Positions 9,351 to 17,815 of a stretch of 46,866 bases of DNA are shown in pieces (within the stretch, counting starts at the first letter, position 1; each line of letters begins with the position of its first letter). Below the pieces are notes generated by a model. That model made no database searches, was not told the DNA's origin, and was given only the letters and a program-made list of their open reading frames with translations. The stretch is from Spirochaetaceae bacterium (GTDB taxonomy: Bacteria > Spirochaetota > Spirochaetia > Treponematales > Treponemataceae), in the NCBI GenBank assembly GCA_017623685.1, contig JAGAOP010000009.1, positions 1-46,866 on the forward strand, given 5' to 3'. A program made the position numbers and the translations under genes.

Positions 9351-10525
9351 TCTTGGTCCTCTTTTTTTGATGCTATTTCCAAAAATAAATCTTTTTCTTG
9401 TTCATAATATTCTGGAATATAACCGTAAATATCTTGGATAAAAGATGCAAAAAGTTTTTCAGTTGCAAGTTTATTGTCTTGCAATAATTCTTTTCTATGC
9501 TTTATAGATTCATTGTTAGAACTAAAATTAATTTTTTCTTGTCTAAAGGACAAAAGATTTGGGTAAATTGGTTTTAGTCTAGCCATAGGATTTTCTATTA
9601 GAGTTGAATCTGTGGAGATAATTTCTAAAATTGCATTTTTATAGTCTATATTATTATTTTTAGGGCGATAAAAATCTTCAAAATTCCCAGTTAGCCTTAT
9701 TACAGGTCTAATAGGTTTGACCAACAATTTTTTTACATCCACCGAAGGTTCCTTTTGTAAATCTATGGTTACATCAAGAAAAAATTTATCTTCACCTGCT
9801 TCGTCAAAAGAGTAGGCTAAGGGAGAGCCAGAATACCATATGTTGTGGGAAGGATTTTGACATCGATGAAGATGCCCTAGGGCAACATATGTAAAATCTT
9901 TAAAAATAGATGAATCAACCTGTTCTGCACTTCCTATAAAAATTCTTTCGGAATCGCTGGGCTTTCCTTGTTTTGTAAATAGGTGAGCACATAACATTGC
10001 TGGAGTATTAGGATAGTTGTTTTTTTTATGAAAAAGAATTTTATTTATTGCTTCTTGAATCATTTCTTGTTGCCTAAGGAAATCTTTACCAAAGGAGCCT
10101 GTTTGTAAAAAAGGAATTGCATAAATGGCAAGTTCAGTTTCTTGGTCTTTTTTTAGAATAATAGGCTTAGTTATTGAATCAACATCTGCAACAATATGTA
10201 TATTTTGGTTAGATAAAATTCTTGATGCAAAGGACAGCCGCCTAGATGAATCATGGTTACCAGAAATAATTATAATTGTTAATTTAGGAAATTTATTTTT
10301 TGCTTCTGTAATAAAATTATCAAATAGGGCTACTGCTTCTGGGGGCGGAACTGCCCTGTCGTAAATGTCTCCTGCTATAATTAAGGCGTCAAAATTATTG
10401 TCTTGTTTTTCTGCGGCTTCAATTTCTTGTAATAATTGGTTTAACATATGTTGTTGGTCTGGAATTAAGGACTGTTCAAAAAAAATCTTTCCAAGGTGTA
10501 AATCACCAGTATGTAGAAGTCGCAT
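9347..10525 (-). CDS. sbcD: Exonuclease subunit SbcD (Mre11-like nuclease)
   Basis: Metallophosphoesterase nuclease partner of SbcC, 392 aa. Metal-binding motifs are in order: GDLHLG at the N-terminus, GDIYD, GNHD, the CAH motif in CAHLFT, and GHLH. A C-terminal capping region follows. First gene of a two-gene operon. A promoter with a perfect TATAAT ends 6 nt before the ATG and no Shine-Dalgarno is present, so the message should be leaderless. A processing role at hairpin DNA is known for the family; the hairpin-rich repeat at the left end could be a substrate, but that is speculation. Confidence 0.96.
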   Translation of the reverse strand: MRLLHTGDLHLGKIFFEQSLIPDQQHMLNQLLQEIEAAEKQDNNFDALIIAGDIYDRAVPPPEAVALFDNFITEAKNKFPKLTIIIISGNHDSSRRLSFASRILSNQNIHIVADVDSITKPIILKKDQETELAIYAIPFLQTGSFGKDFLRQQEMIQEAINKILFHKKNNYPNTPAMLCAHLFTKQGKPSDSERIFIGSAEQVDSSIFKDFTYVALGHLHRCQNPSHNIWYSGSPLAYSFDEAGEDKFFLDVTIDLQKEPSVDVKKLLVKPIRPVIRLTGNFEDFYRPKNNNIDYKNAILEIISTDSTLIENPMARLKPIYPNLLSFRQEKINFSSNNESIKHRKELLQDNKLATEKLFASFIQDIYGYIPEYYEQEKDLFLEIASKKEDQE

Positions 10526-10531
10526 ATAAAT

Positions 10532-10560
10532 ATTATACCTTTTCCAAAATGAAAGAACAA
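10532..10560 (-). promoter_or_regulatory. Promoter of sbcDC, leaderless geometry
   Basis: TTGTTC (10560-10555), 17-bp spacer, TATAAT (10537-10532), 6 nt, ATG at 10525. The -35 keeps only TTG; the -10 is perfect. Confidence 0.68.
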
Positions 10561-10591
10561 GACCTTAAATCTTATTCAGGGAATAAGAAAA

Positions 10592-10633
10592 GGGCTGCCT
10601 TTGTGAAGTTTTTATTACTTCTAAGACAGCCCC
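10592..10633 (-). terminator. Intrinsic terminator of the isoamylase gene
   Basis: On the minus strand GGGGCTGTCTTAGAAGT pairs imperfectly with a downstream arm ending GGCAGCCC and is followed by TTTTCTTATT. It lies about 40 nt after the isoamylase stop. A small 7-bp inverted repeat (10571-10577 with 10581-10587) follows. Confidence 0.75.
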
Positions 10634-10669
10634 TAATTTTAAACTTTTAGGTAATTTTTAATTGTTCAG

Positions 10670-13600
10670 TTAAAATGAAGGAGTTTGCCAAGTACCAGAC
10701 CACTTATCTGTTTTAGTACTTGGTACAAAGAGTACTTTTCCTGCAATAAGGTCTGTTTCTGAAGGAATTGTTAAGTCTACAGTTTGTTCTCCTGCTCCAT
10801 TATTATTAAAAATAATATTTTCAAAGTTTAGAGGTATAGCTAAACTGTAATAATTAGTACTTCCTACTTTAGTCATTTCTGTACCTGGCCAATCTGCAGG
10901 CTTGTTTTCATTTGCATCCCATTGGTAGCAAGCAACCTTACTCCATTTAGTATTAGTATTATCAAAGTAAACTGTAACAACTGTTTCTTTGGTTGCGGTA
11001 AAGGTTTTTGATGAATAAGCAGGAATACTATTTTCACCAAGTTTTCCATAAGCTGTAATTACATAGGTTCCCTCTGTAGCTGGTAACTTAAATGGATCAG
11101 AGTATTGAATGGGATCGCCCCCATTAATTGAATAGTAAATTGTAGCACCAACTGTTTCGCAAGTTATTGTAACCTCTGGAGGATTTAGATAATTGTAAAT
11201 TTCAGATTCTGCTGTAATTGTAGGAGCTGCTATATAGGTTAAACCTGGTACTTCTACAAGTTTATATACAACAATGGACTGGGGAGGAACCACTTCTTGT
11301 AGGGATGTTGCAGCAACAGTGTTTTCTTCTGTGTAGATGTTTCTAACTGTTTCAGCAGCATAACTTGTATCGATGAATTTAGTCCATGCGTAACCATTTC
11401 CTGGTGAAGGAAGGTTAAAGGTTTGGGGTGCATTTTCGTTTCTACAAATACACATTGCATATGTAGGATTAGTTGCACCAACTTCTTTTATGGTAACCAA
11501 AATATCGCTTGATTTTTCATTTGGTTTTGCAGTTCCTCCGTTTTTGTCGGAGAAATTATATACTACAGAAGTGTAATCATCTTGGCGTAATAATTCTTCT
11601 GAAAGTCTGAAGTTCATCAGTTTTGATGAAAATAGGAAAATGTTATTCTTATTATCTTTTACAACGTCAGTTCCTAGAGAGTTTGTATATTTTCCGCCAC
11701 CACCTGTGGAAACAGTATGTGGGGAATCGGTGTTAATCATGTTGTAATTACTCCAGGTAGCAACACTGTCTACGTTGTAGGGATTGTTGTTACCATTTTG
11801 AGTACGGCCATATTCATCACCCCAAACAATCATAGGTACACCACGAGAAAACATTTGTAATACCCAGAAGTTTCTTAATCGCTGGCGTCTAAAGGCTTGT
11901 GTATTGTAGTTACCAGCTTTATACCAGGTTTTTGTTTCAAGACCGGTTGAATCCCAGCAGTCGTTACCATCTGAACCACCGTCAGAAGGGCCAAAGGGCC
12001 AAGCTTGTTTATTATATTTTTCTTTAGATTCCGAACCATAAATTGGGAAACTTACTAAGTCTGTTAAGGTAAGTCCATCGTGGGCAACAATAAAGTTTAT
12101 GGAGTTGTGAGGACCACCAACATCGCTATACATCTCTTGGGAACCAGCGATATGTTTTAAGATGTTTCCAGTTCCATCATTTTTAAGGAATCTTCTTACT
12201 TCATCTCGGAATTTTCCGTTCCAATCAGCCCAACCTGTAGGGAAATCCCCAACAGCATATCCACCACCTGCGTCCCAGGCTTCTGCAATCATTTTTGCGT
12301 TTTTAGCAGTACCAAGGCTTGCAATATCAGTAAGAGTTTTAGCATTTTTATTTAGAGGCCAGCCTTCGCCGTCAAATTCTCGACCAAGAACTGGAGCTAG
12401 GTCAAAGCGGAAACCATCTACACCCATTTCGTCAATCCAGTAAGTTAGAGAATCTAAAATGAACTGTCGAACCATTTCGTTGTCGCACTGTAAGTTGTTT
12501 CCGCACCCTGTGTTTTCCCAGTAGGCACCAATGGTACCAGGAACAAGACTGTACCAGTTTGCATTGTCCAAACCTCTCATAAAGTTTAGTTCAGCTTTTT
12601 GGAAATCGTCTTTGTTTCCGTTCCAGGGACCACCTTCTCCAGAGTGGTTAAATACCACATCAAGGTACACTTCAATTCCAGCGTCGTGGAAGGCTTTAAC
12701 CATAGATTTAAATTCTTTGATAGGACCACCAGCTGTTTTATCGCTAGAATATCTTCTGTCTGGAGCAAAATAACCGTAGGTCATGTAAGCCCAGTAGTTT
12801 CCTCCAGAAGAAGTACTTGGATTAGAATCGTTATCTGATTCGTGAACAGGCAATAATTCGATTGCTGTAATTCCCAAGGATTTTAGATATGGAGCAAGAA
12901 GGGCAGCTCCTGCGTAAGTTCCCTGTTTTTCTTCTGGGATATTAACTACATTTTCAAAACCTTCAAATTCTTCCAAAATTGAAGAAAGGTTTGCAGAAGA
13001 AGGATGTTTTGTGATTCCTCTAACATGAGCTTCGTAAATAATTGAATCTTTTAATGGAGTATTAGGTTTTGTTCCTGTGCTTACTACATCAACAAAAGTC
13101 TCATCTATTACATAGGCTTTTGGAGCAACATCACCTGTGTCTTTGTGGCGATTTTCTTTTCCACTGGTGTAAATGGCAACTCCTGAAAGACCTGTTCGAG
13201 TACTTCTGTCATGAGTCATTTCCTTTGCATATGGGTCAAAAAGAACTTTGTTAGGATTAAATCTGTTGCCTTTAGAGTCGTAGTCAGCAATGAAACCAGC
13301 GTTACTATCTCCACGCTTCCATTCTTCGTTAAATGGCCAGTTTGGTCCCCAAGCTCTAAAAGCGTAAATGTGGCCGTTTTCAAGTCCATTTACTTTTGCG
13401 CGCCATACATTGTCGCTATTTTTTTCCATCCAATAATCTGCAACTAGAGTTTCAGTTTTCCCAGAAGCTTCATAGATTTCCAATAGCATGCGGGTTGCAT
13501 TTTCAGAATAAACAGCAAATGTTGTTCCGTCATTTTCTACATAGGCTCCGTAATCATAATTGGCAGTTTTCCATGAATTCATGTTTACTGGTGAATATTT

Positions 13601-14449
13601 TTCTTGTGGAAGATATTTTGAAGGATGTAAATAACCAAGACTTCCTGTTAAGTTTTGAACAAGGACTTTATTAGAAACTGCAGTTTGAGTTAATCCATCT
13701 TTTGTGTTTGTTACTTCAACATAGTAATATTTCTTTTCTTTAGCAGCTTCCTTGTTTAAAGTTAAAGTTGCCTCTGTTGCTGATGCAACAGCTTGGAATT
13801 TACCATTTAAAGTAGAGGAAGAAAACCATTGATAAGAAAGAGTGCCTCCGTCTGTAGTTGAAGCGGAAATAGTTAAATTTATATCGTTAGCAGGTTCTTC
13901 GTCGTAATAGCCAACTAATTCGCTTACAGTTGGAATAACTGCTACATCTTCATCTCCAAAGTATACTTCTGCAATATCTGAATAAACGGAAACAGTTTTT
14001 GTTCCTCCGTCGCCGTTATTGCTAATTGTATTTGTTACTTTGCAGTAGTAATAACTACTAAATGGAGATTTTTCTTCTCCTGCTGCTAAAGAAACAGTAT
14101 ATGTATTTGAAGTTCCTACTTCTTCAGCTGAGTCATTTATTTTATTTGTTTCGCTTTTGTACCACTGGTAAGAAAGAGCTCCACCGTCCGTAACTTCCGC
14201 ATTTACTGTCATTTTATGAGAAACTGATACTGTGCTTCCATCAACAATAGCTTTATATTTACCACCTTGAGGATTTCCTGTTATAAGTGGTTCTTGAGCA
14301 TTAACCTTAATTTGAATTCCACTTTCAGCTTCTATTCCGCCAGGTTTGTTATTGGAAGCTCCTCCCCCTCCACCACCTGAACCGGAACCACAACTGATAA
14401 GAAAAGTAATGGCTAAAAGAGAAAAAAGAATCTTGATTAATTTTTTCAC
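10670..14449 (-). CDS. Isoamylase/glycogen-debranching GH13 lipoprotein with starch-binding domain
   Basis: Large surface lipoprotein (1259 aa) that should hydrolyse alpha-1,6 branches of starch or glycogen outside the inner membrane. Signal peptide with lipobox LISC (C20), a glycine-rich linker, two Ig-like modules each containing LSYQW, a CBM48-type domain (about 290-380), then a GH13 barrel. NYWAYMTYGYFAPDRRY matches the isoamylase-type motif rather than the pullulanase YNWGYDP. Catalytic residues: D683 in GFRFDLAP, E723 in AEAWD, D791 in AHDG. The C-terminus adds a chitobiase/FN3-like module and a CBM25/26-like starch-binding domain (WDANENKPADWPGTEM). GTG start with GGAGG at 14459-14463. 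Single-gene unit with its own promoter and terminator. Pullulanase is the main alternative name. Confidence 0.9.
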   Translation of the reverse strand: MKKLIKILFSLLAITFLISCGSGSGGGGGGASNNKPGGIEAESGIQIKVNAQEPLITGNPQGGKYKAIVDGSTVSVSHKMTVNAEVTDGGALSYQWYKSETNKINDSAEEVGTSNTYTVSLAAGEEKSPFSSYYYCKVTNTISNNGDGGTKTVSVYSDIAEVYFGDEDVAVIPTVSELVGYYDEEPANDINLTISASTTDGGTLSYQWFSSSTLNGKFQAVASATEATLTLNKEAAKEKKYYYVEVTNTKDGLTQTAVSNKVLVQNLTGSLGYLHPSKYLPQEKYSPVNMNSWKTANYDYGAYVENDGTTFAVYSENATRMLLEIYEASGKTETLVADYWMEKNSDNVWRAKVNGLENGHIYAFRAWGPNWPFNEEWKRGDSNAGFIADYDSKGNRFNPNKVLFDPYAKEMTHDRSTRTGLSGVAIYTSGKENRHKDTGDVAPKAYVIDETFVDVVSTGTKPNTPLKDSIIYEAHVRGITKHPSSANLSSILEEFEGFENVVNIPEEKQGTYAGAALLAPYLKSLGITAIELLPVHESDNDSNPSTSSGGNYWAYMTYGYFAPDRRYSSDKTAGGPIKEFKSMVKAFHDAGIEVYLDVVFNHSGEGGPWNGNKDDFQKAELNFMRGLDNANWYSLVPGTIGAYWENTGCGNNLQCDNEMVRQFILDSLTYWIDEMGVDGFRFDLAPVLGREFDGEGWPLNKNAKTLTDIASLGTAKNAKMIAEAWDAGGGYAVGDFPTGWADWNGKFRDEVRRFLKNDGTGNILKHIAGSQEMYSDVGGPHNSINFIVAHDGLTLTDLVSFPIYGSESKEKYNKQAWPFGPSDGGSDGNDCWDSTGLETKTWYKAGNYNTQAFRRQRLRNFWVLQMFSRGVPMIVWGDEYGRTQNGNNNPYNVDSVATWSNYNMINTDSPHTVSTGGGGKYTNSLGTDVVKDNKNNIFLFSSKLMNFRLSEELLRQDDYTSVVYNFSDKNGGTAKPNEKSSDILVTIKEVGATNPTYAMCICRNENAPQTFNLPSPGNGYAWTKFIDTSYAAETVRNIYTEENTVAATSLQEVVPPQSIVVYKLVEVPGLTYIAAPTITAESEIYNYLNPPEVTITCETVGATIYYSINGGDPIQYSDPFKLPATEGTYVITAYGKLGENSIPAYSSKTFTATKETVVTVYFDNTNTKWSKVACYQWDANENKPADWPGTEMTKVGSTNYYSLAIPLNFENIIFNNNGAGEQTVDLTIPSETDLIAGKVLFVPSTKTDKWSGTWQTPSF

Positions 14450-14479
14450 GTAAAAAAACCTCCAAAAAATATTTTATAA

Positions 14480-14508
14480 ATTATATCAGTTAAAACTTTA
14501 ATGGACAA
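14480..14508 (-). promoter_or_regulatory. Promoter of the isoamylase gene
   Basis: TTGTCC (14508-14503), 17-bp spacer ending TGA, TATAAT (14485-14480). Unlike its neighbours, a leader of about 25 nt with a GGAGG Shine-Dalgarno separates it from the GTG start. Confidence 0.75.
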
Positions 14509-14524
14509 GTAAAAAAATGCCATC

Positions 14525-14554
14525 TTGCTAGGATAAGTTATGATATGATATAAT
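14525..14554 (+). promoter_or_regulatory. Promoter of the metal ABC operon, leaderless geometry
   Basis: TTGCTA (14525-14530), 18-bp spacer ending TGA (extended -10), TATAAT (14549-14554), 8 nt, ATG at 14563. No Shine-Dalgarno. I saw no convincing Zur/TroR operator. Confidence 0.68.
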
Positions 14555-14562
14555 TTTATATT

Positions 14563-15372
14563 ATGTCTAATTTTATTAAAACTTGTAATCATTCCCATTG
14601 TTCAAGATGTAGCGAAAAAAGTAATGATTTTCATGGGAATAAAGAAGGTCATATTTGTTGTACAAAAATAGAACATCTTTCTGTAAAATCCAATGGGGAA
14701 TTTATTATTGAAGATATTAATTTACATATTCATTGTGGGGAATTAACTGCAATTATTGGGCGAAATGGAGCTGGAAAAACCACTTTTTTGCGAACTTTGT
14801 TAGATGAAGTTCCACATTCTGGAGAAATTCACTTTATGAAAGATGGAAAAGGTTGTACTTCAAAACCAAAGTTTGGATATGTGCCACAACGATTAGAAGT
14901 TGCTCCAGATAGTCCTGTTTCTGTGGGTGACTTTGTTCTTTCTTGCCTATCAACTCGACCTGTGTGGTTACCTAGACGCAAAAAAGATAAAAATCTAATT
15001 AACCAAATTTTATCTGTAACTGGAACCCAGCATTTAGAAAGCCGTCGTTTATGTGAGCTTTCTGGAGGAGAACTTCAGCGAGTTCTTTTAGCTTTGGCAA
15101 TAAATCCTGTGCCAGATATTTTACTTTTAGATGAACCTGTTTCTGGGGTAGATAGGGCAGGGCTTTCTGTTTTTTATGAATTGGTATCGGAATTAAGGCA
15201 CAGTCACGACATTACAATTTTGCTTATTTCTCATGATTTAGATTTAATAAAAAAACATGCTGATAAAGTAGTTCTTATTGATAAAAAAATTGTTGCGCAA
15301 GGAACTCCAGATGAAGTGTATTTATCTTCGACATTTGCAGAAGTTTTTGGTTCAACTGGAGGTACTAAATGA
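14563..15372 (+). CDS. Zinc/manganese-type ABC transporter ATPase with Cys/His-rich N-terminus
   Basis: ATPase of a ZnuC/TroB-type metal importer, 269 aa. Walker A GRNGAGKTT (66-74), signature LSGGE (166-170), Walker B ILLLDE (186-191) and an ISHD H-loop. Ahead of the normal start region is a 33-residue extension rich in cysteine and histidine (C8, H10, H12, C13, C16, H24, H30, C32, C33), which could bind metal and sense or buffer it. The promoter fixes the start at 14563, so the extension should be translated. The permease follows with an ATGA overlap. No substrate-binding protein is in this operon; it may be encoded elsewhere. Zinc versus manganese is not decidable. Confidence 0.9.
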   Translation: MSNFIKTCNHSHCSRCSEKSNDFHGNKEGHICCTKIEHLSVKSNGEFIIEDINLHIHCGELTAIIGRNGAGKTTFLRTLLDEVPHSGEIHFMKDGKGCTSKPKFGYVPQRLEVAPDSPVSVGDFVLSCLSTRPVWLPRRKKDKNLINQILSVTGTQHLESRRLCELSGGELQRVLLALAINPVPDILLLDEPVSGVDRAGLSVFYELVSELRHSHDITILLISHDLDLIKKHADKVVLIDKKIVAQGTPDEVYLSSTFAEVFGSTGGTK

Positions 15373-16211
15373 ATTTTTTGTATAATGTTTTGGAAACTAT
15401 TCTTCCCTTTAGTTGGCTTGAACCAAATTTTATGAAGAATGCATTTTTGTCTATTCTTGTGGCAACTCCATTATTTGGTGGCTTAGGTTGTTTTGTAGTT
15501 TCAAACAGAATGGCTTTTTTTTCAGATGCCATAGGTCATTCAGCTCTTACTGGTGTTGCTATTGGTGTAATTTTAGGTCTACAAGATCCAATTATTTCAA
15601 TGATAGCTTTTAGCTTATTACTTGGTTTTGTGATTATTAGCGTAAAAACCAAAGGAAAAGCTTCTGCTGATTCAATTATCGGTGTTTTTTCTTCTGTTTC
15701 TTCTGCTTTAGGAATAATGTTACTTTCTTCCACTGGAAATTTTTCTAAGTATCAAAAATATCTTATAGGTGACATATTAAGTATTCGTCCTAGTGAAATT
15801 ATTTTGTTGCTCTGTGTTGCTATAGTTACCTTAGTTCTTTGGATATTACTATATAATAAAATGTTGCTAACTAATTTACATAGAACCTTGGCTAGAAGTA
15901 GAGGAATAAAAACTTTTTTAATTGAACAATCTTTTGCCTTAATTACAGCTTTAATTGTAACTGTTTCTATACGGTGGACTGGATTATTAATGATTAATTC
16001 GTTATTAGTTTTACCTGCTTCAGCTAGCCGCTTAGTTAGCCGCTCTAGTAGAAGTTATATGTTGTTTTCTGTGCTAATTTCTATGTTTTCAGGAATGGTA
16101 GGTTTAATTTTATCTTTTTATATAGGAACTGCAACAGGTGCAACTGTTGTATTAGTAAATGCAGTGTTATTTTTAGTTTGTTTATTAATATCTGCAATTA
16201 AAAGAATATAG
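15369..16211 (+). CDS. Metal ABC transporter permease (ABC-3, ZnuB/TroC-like)
   Basis: Membrane subunit of the metal importer, 280 aa, with about eight hydrophobic segments. The segment SNRMAFFSDAIGHSALTGVA is typical of ABC-3 permeases. Strong Shine-Dalgarno GGAGGT at 15358-15363 and start overlapping the ATPase stop (ATGA), so translation is coupled. It converges on ruvC, whose stop lies 13 nt away. Confidence 0.92.
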   Translation: MNFLYNVLETILPFSWLEPNFMKNAFLSILVATPLFGGLGCFVVSNRMAFFSDAIGHSALTGVAIGVILGLQDPIISMIAFSLLLGFVIISVKTKGKASADSIIGVFSSVSSALGIMLLSSTGNFSKYQKYLIGDILSIRPSEIILLLCVAIVTLVLWILLYNKMLLTNLHRTLARSRGIKTFLIEQSFALITALIVTVSIRWTGLLMINSLLVLPASASRLVSRSSRSYMLFSVLISMFSGMVGLILSFYIGTATGATVVLVNAVLFLVCLLISAIKRI

Positions 16212-16223
16212 GTTTCAGTTTCT

Positions 16224-16817
16224 TTAACAAGAATGAAGATGAGTTATTGCAGCAGCAAGAGCATCTGCTGCATGATCTGGTTTGGGTATTACTTCTAATC
16301 CCAGTAGCAATCGAACATATTCTTGGACTGTAGCCTTATTAGCTCCTGCAGACCCTGTAACAGATTGTTTTATCGTGTTAGGAGTGTATTCTCCTAAAGG
16401 AATACAGTTTTGAGCTAAACATAAAGTTGCAACCCCTCGTGCTTCTGCTACAGCCATAGCACTTGTAACATTTTTTGCAAAGTATAAGGTTTCCATGGCT
16501 CCTTCTTGGGGCTTAAATTCTTGAATAATTGCAATTAATTTTGTGTAAATAGCAAGAAGCCGTTGGGTGTGGGGAAGGTTTGATTCTGTGGAAATTACAC
16601 CATAGGAAACCATTCGGTATCGATTGCTAGAATAATCCACAATACCATAGCCTGTAGAAGCTAATCCAGGATCTATTCCTAATACTCTACGAATTTTTGT
16701 GGGAATAAAAAAACCGGAGCTAGATGCCCCGGCTTCTTTTGTGTTTTTAGAAGAATTATCTCTTTGGGAAAAATTTGTTCCAGGCAGAGAGATAAAATCT
16801 TTGGATTTATTCTTCAC
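16224..16817 (-). CDS. ruvC: Holliday junction resolvase RuvC with N-terminal extension
   Basis: Endonuclease resolving Holliday junctions with RuvAB. Catalytic acidic motifs: GIDPG, E in GAMETLYF, and DHAADALAAA at the C-terminus. Homology begins at RRVLGIDPG, but no ATG, GTG or TTG lies close before it. In-frame starts are ATG 16853, TTG 16820 and GTG 16817. I prefer GTG 16817 because GGAAGG precedes it by 5 nt and it overlaps yebC by only 11 nt; this gives about 197 aa with an extension of some 43 residues. A strong terminator hairpin (16707-16734) lies inside the region encoding the extension. Second gene of yebC-ruvC. Confidence 0.85.
   Translation of the reverse strand: MKNKSKDFISLPGTNFSQRDNSSKNTKEAGASSSGFFIPTKIRRVLGIDPGLASTGYGIVDYSSNRYRMVSYGVISTESNLPHTQRLLAIYTKLIAIIQEFKPQEGAMETLYFAKNVTSAMAVAEARGVATLCLAQNCIPLGEYTPNTIKQSVTGSAGANKATVQEYVRLLLGLEVIPKPDHAADALAAAITHLHSC
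16707..16734 (-). terminator. Terminator hairpin inside the ruvC N-terminal coding region
   Basis: Minus strand: arm 16734-16726, five-base loop ATCTA, arm 16720-16712, a 9-bp GC-rich stem with two G-U pairs, ending in seven T residues (16713-16707). By form it is an intrinsic terminator for yebC, yet it is in frame within ruvC. Confidence 0.75.
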
Positions 16818-17547
16818 CAAAGCCTTCCGGGAAGTCGGCGTTAGTGTAAACATTCTGAACGTCGTCGTCTTCTTCTAGTCTGTCAATAAGTTTTTGAACT
16901 TTTGCAGCAGTTTCCATATCCACAGCAGAATACATATCAGGAACCATGGCTACTTCTGCAGAAACAGATTCAAATCCTTTGTTCTGTAAAACTTCAAGTA
17001 CAGATTCAAATGCAGCTGGGTCTGTGGTTACAGTAATAACACCGTCTTCGTTTACGATGTCTTCTGCTCCAGCTTCTAGTGCAACTTCCATAACTTCGTC
17101 TTCGTTTACAGCTTCTGCATCATATTCGATTACGCCTTTGCGATTGAACATATATGCAACGGAACCTGTAGCACCTAGGTTTCCTCCGCTTTTTGAAAAA
17201 ATGTTGCGTACGTTAGCTGCTGCACGGTTATTGTTATCTGTAAGAACTTCTACAAGAATAGCTACACCACCTGCGCCATATCCTTCGTAAAGTTTTTCTT
17301 CGTAAACAGCACCACCTAATTCACCTGTACCTTTCTTAATGGCTCTTTCGATGTTGTCTTTGGGCATATTTGCTGCACGAGCTTTAAGGATAGCTGTACG
17401 CAATCTAGGATTGGCATTAGGATCGCCACCGCCCATACGAGCTGCAATAGAAATTTCCTTGATGAACTTTGTGAATAACTGACCTCTTTTTGCGTCGGCG
17501 GCACCTTTTGCGTGTTTAATTGTCGCCCATTTACTATGTCCTGACAT
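16807..17547 (-). CDS. yebC: YebC/PmpR family protein
   Basis: 246 aa with the family N-terminus GHSKWATIKHAKGAADAKRG and the motif RMGGGDPNANPRLR. Members are described as transcriptional regulators or, more recently, as ribosome-associated factors easing polyproline stalls; which applies here is unknown. The C-terminus is acidic. AAGGAGA Shine-Dalgarno close to the ATG, and a consensus promoter upstream. First gene of a unit with ruvC, a neighbour pair common in bacteria. Confidence 0.95.
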   Translation of the reverse strand: MSGHSKWATIKHAKGAADAKRGQLFTKFIKEISIAARMGGGDPNANPRLRTAILKARAANMPKDNIERAIKKGTGELGGAVYEEKLYEGYGAGGVAILVEVLTDNNNRAAANVRNIFSKSGGNLGATGSVAYMFNRKGVIEYDAEAVNEDEVMEVALEAGAEDIVNEDGVITVTTDPAAFESVLEVLQNKGFESVSAEVAMVPDMYSAVDMETAAKVQKLIDRLEEDDDVQNVYTNADFPEGFGEE

Positions 17548-17602
17548 GGAATCTCCTTATGTATGCTGAATGCATAATATATCAAAAAAATATCTTTTTA
17601 GT

Positions 17603-17632
17603 ATTATACATTAATTAAAAAAGTAGTGTCAA
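17603..17632 (-). promoter_or_regulatory. Promoter of yebC-ruvC
   Basis: TTGACA (17632-17627), 18-bp spacer, TATAAT (17608-17603), both consensus. The transcript would have a leader of about 49 nt with a Shine-Dalgarno. Confidence 0.8.
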
Positions 17633-17640
17633 TACACAGC

Positions 17641-17706
17641 AAAAACATCCATGTTTTTGTTGCTTACAGGAAAAATGTTTCTGGGAAGTCAAAAACATTT
17701 TTCCTG
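17641..17706 (-). terminator. Double hairpin downstream of ffh
   Basis: Two inverted repeats: a 14-bp perfect stem (17667-17680 with 17693-17706, 12-nt loop) and an 8-bp stem with a two-base loop (17641-17648 with 17651-17658) ending in T5 on the minus strand. Probably the ffh 3' end, just before the yebC promoter. Confidence 0.6.
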
Positions 17707-17709
17707 GGG

Positions 17710-17734
17710 TACGCAACAGTCCTGCGTCCATGCA
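17710..17734. repeat. 25-bp direct repeat, copy 1
   Basis: Identical 25-bp sequence to 17778-17802, start-to-start distance 68 bp. Each copy holds a small inverted repeat ACGCA...TGCGT. It lies between ffh and yebC. Possibly a dispersed intergenic element; function not recognised. Confidence 0.85.
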
Positions 17735-17777
17735 GGTTATAAAATAAAAAAAATTGTAGGAAATGCAACAAGTTAAA

Positions 17778-17802
17778 TACGCAACAGTCCTGCGTCCATG
17801 CA
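17778..17802. repeat. 25-bp direct repeat, copy 2
   Basis: Second identical copy, 13 bp downstream of the ffh stop codon on the minus-strand transcript. Confidence 0.85.
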
Positions 17803-17815
17803 CTTATCGAATCTT

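Noticed and set aside
11254..13674. Several ORFs of 60-93 codons on both strands inside the isoamylase gene
   Set aside because: They are out-of-frame shadows of a continuous 1259-codon gene with full motifs.
17316..17585. 89-codon minus-strand ORF overlapping the yebC start
   Set aside because: It is the alternate frame of yebC; the yebC Shine-Dalgarno and homology decide against it.
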